Shown in pieces: positions 61,001 to 64,000 of a stretch of 64,000 nt of DNA. The position numbers and the translations under genes are program-made. The notes under the pieces were generated by a model. That model was given only the letters and a program-made list of their open reading frames with translations. It did not search any database and was not told the origin of the DNA. Position 1 is the first letter of the stretch, and each line of letters begins with the position of its first letter. Origin of the DNA: Pseudomonas grandcourensis (lineage in GTDB: Bacteria > Pseudomonadota > Gammaproteobacteria > Pseudomonadales > Pseudomonadaceae); the NCBI RefSeq assembly GCF_039909015.1, contig NZ_CP150919.1, forward strand, positions 5,308,501 to 5,372,500. The letters are read 5' to 3'.

Positions 61001-61569
61001 AAAAAACGGTTCGGCCAGGTCGGGCCTGGGACCGAGGAAAACCAGCGGTCGCACACGGTGAAATTGCGCGCCAATCCGTGGATGGCCGGCAGCGTATCCT
61101 TCGCGGGCGTAGCGCCGAACGGGATGTAGTTCATCGCCCGCTGGGCCATGGATTGCGACCAGGTTTTGTACACTTTCAGGTCGGTGCGGGCCTTGTCGTA
61201 GGCGTCCTGGGCAAAACCATTGAGCGTGGGGTTGGCCGGGCTGGTCTTGAAGGCGACGCCCAGTTGTTTCTCTACATTGACGAACTCGTGACCAAGGTCG
61301 AAACCCTCGCTGTTGCTCGGCGGCAACGCCGGAGGCAGAGGGGGCGGCGGCGCCCACAGGCTGTAGTTCTCCGGGAACTCCGAGGCCTGGGTGATCACCG
61401 TCGAATTGCCATTGGCCAGCTTCAGCGGGTTGGTGCTGGGCGCCTTGCGGTTGATACCGTCACACGCGGGATTAATGCTTGTGTAATCCCCCAGCAAATG
61501 GTCGAACGAACGGTTTTCCATCATCAGTACGACAACGTGTTCAATCCCGGCGGGCCAGTTGTTCGGCAT
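58066..61569 (-). CDS. Phospholipase C-type phosphoesterase / hydrolase-like / caspase (C14) fusion protein
   Basis: 1167-residue protein with three parts. Residues about 1-430 are an acid phosphatase/phospholipase C-type phosphoesterase with metal-site motifs (VVVLMMENRSFDHLLG, SWIEPSYG, VSHHPPEDLRFGDQFVG, and LLYDEHGGFQDHVVPP near 330). Residues about 560-840 resemble an alpha/beta hydrolase, but the nucleophile elbow reads FAQGLGSLIGYD near 694, with glycine where GHSLG would place serine. Residues about 843-1150 are a caspase-like peptidase with the histidine (LFYSGHGTQLP, near 917) and cysteine (VMFDCCYAGGM, near 985) dyad. No signal peptide is seen. It follows the SulP gene by 44 bases on the same strand. 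Substrate and role are unknown. Confidence 0.85.
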   Translation of the reverse strand: MPNNWPAGIEHVVVLMMENRSFDHLLGDYTSINPACDGINRKAPSTNPLKLANGNSTVITQASEFPENYSLWAPPPPLPPALPPSNSEGFDLGHEFVNVEKQLGVAFKTSPANPTLNGFAQDAYDKARTDLKVYKTWSQSMAQRAMNYIPFGATPAKDTLPAIHGLARNFTVCDRWFSSVPGPTWPNRFFAMLGSCNGHLLMPSTGTVLAGIKSLIAQFGGESIFSLLRNNGHDARIYSDGAVPLAALVKGGLQHLSIDDFKADVAGNKLPELSWIEPSYGLLNGKLGPNVSHHPPEDLRFGDQFVGEVFNALSANAAVWSKTLFVLLYDEHGGFQDHVVPPTCVATGSTVDVPWKNPFTRLGVRVPAILASPWLKPGLIPWTGDVQAQHYDHTSLLAFLCDHFKVPRSALGPRVVAAQHFGNAPIWRAAPSVTAAPTLAATVVPSRAGLPLIESELATQSRQVVDSATGYLDGLDPEQIWKSSAQWVSGFLGNRSRALADPGQAALTPAAPSADSLEAKLRRLQDLMVTAQGQTVPPVAAPASKALVEPGSEVAPTRLRVLCLPGVGFSRATGGQGGIDANWQEQWRTLIRTQLAQNGRPIDDQDIDFLCFDEQLKEGPDFAQITRGLAMLRADARGKADENFGSWGLPVNQMLRTTVGALVQWIEDADLRTELTQHLLAKIDAFNPQIIFAQGLGSLIGYDALRRSVAKKGSALKRIDGRVFVSFGSPIALPLVMREVWGGRVLRLSENGRGIRRWFHLYNPNDGLLTRPITSPDSARVDLQTEFTLPLRDDLLDLNHAAQAYLSSPTSQTGLWPQLARDVVAARALEVPAFLSRSGQRKRRALVVGINDYLDPSARLDGCINDTYLISRMLQESGYDAGDIRLLHDARATRANFVERLEWLVEGARAGDERVLFYSGHGTQLPVYSSSGEADCMDETLVLHDFDWDDESTHFTDKLFRQFYSHLPFDPDGHGAKLTVMFDCCYAGGMTRGNGRVRGITPPSDIRHRMLRWDPYAGDWDRRVYAVDSDRRDFSEQDNKTRGLTRTRTTQGAATGLRPEKKAQLLRQGKLYGHHGPYMPLMLYAARENEKANEYEVGSNSYGAFTYALVEQLRKLHQEDATLGFDQLIERVGSVLSARSLGQTPEIVGPSGVRAAVCPWRISGLGR

Positions 61570-61613
61570 GGTTCGCTCCTTGATGTGAAGTCTCTATTTC
61601 GATCTCGCGGGTT

Positions 61614-63404
61614 TCACGGCAACCGGTTCCCTTCATCTTCCCGCTCCCTGTCATCCACCTGATAGTTCGCCACATAACTATCCACAGCCGTCCCAATCGT
61701 TGGGAAGAACGCCGTCTCCCCCAGCCGCGCAAACAACCCGAACCGCTTGAGCTTGTCCTTGACCGGGTCTTTCATCTCGGCAATGCACAACTCGATACCC
61801 GCCGCGTGCAGGGTGTCGTCCAGTTCGGCCAGCATGTCGGCGGAGGTCACGTCGACGCTGGTGACCGGTTCTGCGGCGACCACCAGCCAGCGCACAGGTG
61901 TGGGCGATGCCGCCACGGCGTCCAGCACGCGGTCGCTGAATAGTTCGGCGTTGGCGAAGAACAAGGGTGCATCCCAGCGAAACAGGACAAGGCCGGGGAT
62001 CAGGCGCGCGTCTGGGTAGCGTTTGATGTCGTGGTAGCCCTTGACCCCATCCGCGCGCCCCAATACCGCGGAGTACGGGCGCCAGCCATCCCAGAGGAAC
62101 TCAATGACGGCAATCACGATGGCCAGGCCGATGCCCTCGATCGCGCCGAACACGGTCACGCCGACCGTACAGACAATCGACAGCCAGCATTCCCAGCGCT
62201 GGATGCGATAGATCCGGCGCAGGTCGGCGATTTCGATCAGGCCAATGGCCGAGGCGATCACGACTGCCGCCAGGGCGCTGGACGGTAAATGCTGCAACAG
62301 GTCCGGTGCCACCAGCAGCAGCAAGGCAACCGCCAGTGCGCCGACGACGCCGGTCAGTTGGGTTTTGGCGCCGGCGGCCTCGGCCACGGGCGTACGTGAC
62401 GAGCTGCTGCTGATCGGGAAGCCCTGGAAAAAACCGGCAGCCAGGTTGGCGATGCCGAGGCCTACCATTTCCTGGTTCGGGTTGACGTAGGTTCGGGTCC
62501 GCGCCGCATAGACGCGGGAGAGCACGCTGGTGTCGGCGAACGAGACCAGTGCGACGGCACACCCGCCGATCAAAACCGGGACGATATCGGCGCTGGTGAT
62601 CCAGGGGATGGCGAAACCGGGCAAGCCCTGGGGGAGTGAACCGAGGACCGACACTCCGGCGCGTGTCGCCAGGTCGAGCACTCCCACCACGACCGTCGCG
62701 CCTACCACGGCGATCAGGATGCCCGGCAGTCGCGGCCATCTTTTGAGTAGCAGGATCGCTGCCAGGGTGAGCCCGCCCACCGTGAAGGTGGTCCAGTTGA
62801 CCTTTCCCTCCATCACCGCTGAGGCGATGGCCCATATGTTTCTCAATGGGCCCTCGGATTCAATCGAAAAACCGAACAGTTTGGGCAACTGGCTGATCAA
62901 TACCGTCAGTGCGATGCCGTTCATGTAGCCGTAACGGATCGGTTTGGACAGCAGCTCGGTGATAAAACCCAGTCGCGCGATACCGGCCAGGATACACACC
63001 GCTCCCGAGACGATCGCCATCATCCCCGCCAGGGCGACGGCACGCTGCGGGTCGCCGCCGGAGAGTGGAATGATCACGGCAAGGATGACGGCCACCAGGG
63101 AGGAATCCGGCCCCATCACCAGAATTCGGCTGGGGCCGAACAAGGCATAGAACAGCAGCGGAACGATGGTCGCGTAGAGGCCATAAATGCCGGGCACGCC
63201 CGAAGCCACCGCATAGGCGATACCGACGGGCACCAGCATCGTGGTCAGCACCAGGCCGGCCACGATGTCATAACGCAACCATGCCGGTTGGTACTCGCGC
63301 AGCATGCCCAGCCCCGGTAGCCAGCGGCGCCAACCGGTCTGTTCGTCCCGGCGAGCTATCCGGCCCTGCTCCGGGAGGGGGGGCGAAGCATCTGTTTGGC
63401 TCAT
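61614..63404 (-). CDS. SulP family anion transporter with STAS domain
   Basis: Inner-membrane transporter of sulfate, bicarbonate or a similar anion. The 596-residue protein has a hydrophobic core of about ten or more segments with the SulP pattern (GLVLTTMLVPVGIAYAVASGVPGIYGLYATIVPLLFYALFGPSR, NQEMVGLGIANLAAGFFQGFPISSSSSRT) and a C-terminal STAS domain (about 470-585, with ELCIAEMKDPVKDKLKRFGL). The downstream caspase-fusion gene begins 44 bases after its stop, so they may share a transcript. The exact anion cannot be inferred. Confidence 0.92.
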   Translation of the reverse strand: MSQTDASPPLPEQGRIARRDEQTGWRRWLPGLGMLREYQPAWLRYDIVAGLVLTTMLVPVGIAYAVASGVPGIYGLYATIVPLLFYALFGPSRILVMGPDSSLVAVILAVIIPLSGGDPQRAVALAGMMAIVSGAVCILAGIARLGFITELLSKPIRYGYMNGIALTVLISQLPKLFGFSIESEGPLRNIWAIASAVMEGKVNWTTFTVGGLTLAAILLLKRWPRLPGILIAVVGATVVVGVLDLATRAGVSVLGSLPQGLPGFAIPWITSADIVPVLIGGCAVALVSFADTSVLSRVYAARTRTYVNPNQEMVGLGIANLAAGFFQGFPISSSSSRTPVAEAAGAKTQLTGVVGALAVALLLLVAPDLLQHLPSSALAAVVIASAIGLIEIADLRRIYRIQRWECWLSIVCTVGVTVFGAIEGIGLAIVIAVIEFLWDGWRPYSAVLGRADGVKGYHDIKRYPDARLIPGLVLFRWDAPLFFANAELFSDRVLDAVAASPTPVRWLVVAAEPVTSVDVTSADMLAELDDTLHAAGIELCIAEMKDPVKDKLKRFGLFARLGETAFFPTIGTAVDSYVANYQVDDREREDEGNRLP

Positions 63405-63522
63405 GAACCGCCCTCGTTGATGGACCGCGCAAACTCCGGGATATCGAAGTGATCTCAGTGTAGCTATTGCTTCGAATGCGCCATCACTGGAAGCTGTTCA
63501 CCTAAAGGACTTGGAACCCGAC

Positions 63523-64000
63523 ATGAAATTCGACCTCGCCTACTGCCTCAGCCTCAACGACAAGTTGTCGATCTACGACGTTCGGGATCTGAACTTCGAC
63601 GAGACGATGGATTTCGACTCCGCCAGGGAACACTTCCAGTGCCCCAACGATGCCTGTCGCCTGGCGTTCGATGCCACCAATGAGCTGGGTACCTTCAACG
63701 CCAAGAATGTGAACTACGTGCGCACACCGCACTTCAAGAACCTGCCGAGTACGCGGCATGTCGAGGGCTGCCCTTATGTCAGCTTGAAGACGCCGATGTC
63801 GGGTGTGGATGAGGCGGAAACGGATGACAGTCGCGAGGAAAATTTCCCGTCGGAATTGTTACTGACTCGGCGTGAATATGTGCGTAAGCCGCCCAGCCCG
63901 GTGGTGATTGCCGATGTGGTTCGGGATAAGCCATTGGCGCCTAAAGCGGCTAGCAACGTCGAGCAACCGAACAGGGAATCGGCCCCGGACAAGACCAGCG
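63523..64000 (+). CDS. Hypothetical protein with CoiA-like Cys/His cluster (3' end missing)
   Basis: Frame open from ATG 63523 to the window edge (159 codons). Near the N-terminus it has Cys and His residues in the order C40-x4-C45-x24-H70-x8-H79-x3-C83 (FQCPNDACRLAF, PHFKNLP, RHVEGCPY), like the zinc-binding N-terminus of CoiA-type nuclease proteins. The rest is polar. It is divergent from the SulP gene. GGAA lies about eight bases before the ATG. Function cannot be assigned until the C-terminus is seen. Confidence 0.65.
   Translation, partial: MKFDLAYCLSLNDKLSIYDVRDLNFDETMDFDSAREHFQCPNDACRLAFDATNELGTFNAKNVNYVRTPHFKNLPSTRHVEGCPYVSLKTPMSGVDEAETDDSREENFPSELLLTRREYVRKPPSPVVIADVVRDKPLAPKAASNVEQPNRESAPDKTS

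Overview
The window is chromosomal DNA of a Pseudomonas, most likely a member of the P. fluorescens group. Supporting evidence is the content and order of the core genes (flagellar flgBCDE and flgAMN blocks with cheV/cheR, amrZ, rsmA beside tRNA-Ser and tRNA-Arg genes, and acsA-aotJQMP-argR next to the succinylarginine catabolic genes), together with dispersed REP hairpins of the GAGCCTGCTCGCGA and GGGCAAGCCCGC types. The assignment rests on recognised protein families and remembered gene order, not on a database search.

Layout. 0-2.5 kb: 3' part of nrdA. 2.6-10.6 kb: flagellar and chemotaxis genes (flgBCDE and cheVR leftward; flgA, flgM, flgN and the PilZ gene flgZ rightward) with readable sigma-54 and sigma-28 promoters. 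10.6-16.2 kb: an MFS exporter, a glutamine synthetase-like ligase, a coupled histidine kinase/TPR response regulator pair and tRNA-Arg(CCT). 16.4-19.2 kb: small proteins, amrZ, and an intact IS4-family element sitting in the loop of an old terminator. 19.2-28.1 kb: mgtE, two tRNA-Arg(ACG), tRNA-Ser(GCT), rsmA, lysC, alaS, a threonine aldolase gene, and an FMN riboswitch driving a lone ribH. 28.2-45.8 kb: the arginine module. aruC-aruF-astA-astD-astB-orf-astE degrade arginine by the succinyltransferase route, aotJQMP import arginine and ornithine, and ArgR controls both; ArgR-type half sites are visible upstream of aruC and aotJ. A 5-kb leucine-rich-repeat gene on the opposite strand interrupts this module. 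46.3-51.2 kb: acsA, two small exported proteins (one built of 13-residue repeats), and nrdB.

51.2-64 kb is an accessory region. It begins with decayed gene pieces carrying in-frame stops, followed by a large protein resembling the STY4851/YjiT (DruH-like) family with what looks like only the tail of a partner gene behind it. Next come a BRO-N antirepressor-like gene with a hairpin over its ribosome binding site and a modification-dependent SRA-HNH nuclease of the ScoMcrA type. It ends with a SulP transporter gene running into a 1167-residue protein that joins a phospholipase C-type phosphoesterase, a degenerate alpha/beta-hydrolase-like segment and a caspase-type (C14) peptidase. The last gene, cut by the window edge, has a CoiA-like Cys/His cluster.

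The most unusual items are the phosphoesterase-caspase fusion and its SulP neighbour, the apparently broken DruH/DruE-like locus, the NEL-less LRR giant placed between argR and aruC, the IS inserted precisely in a terminator loop, and the 47-kb separation of nrdA from nrdB.
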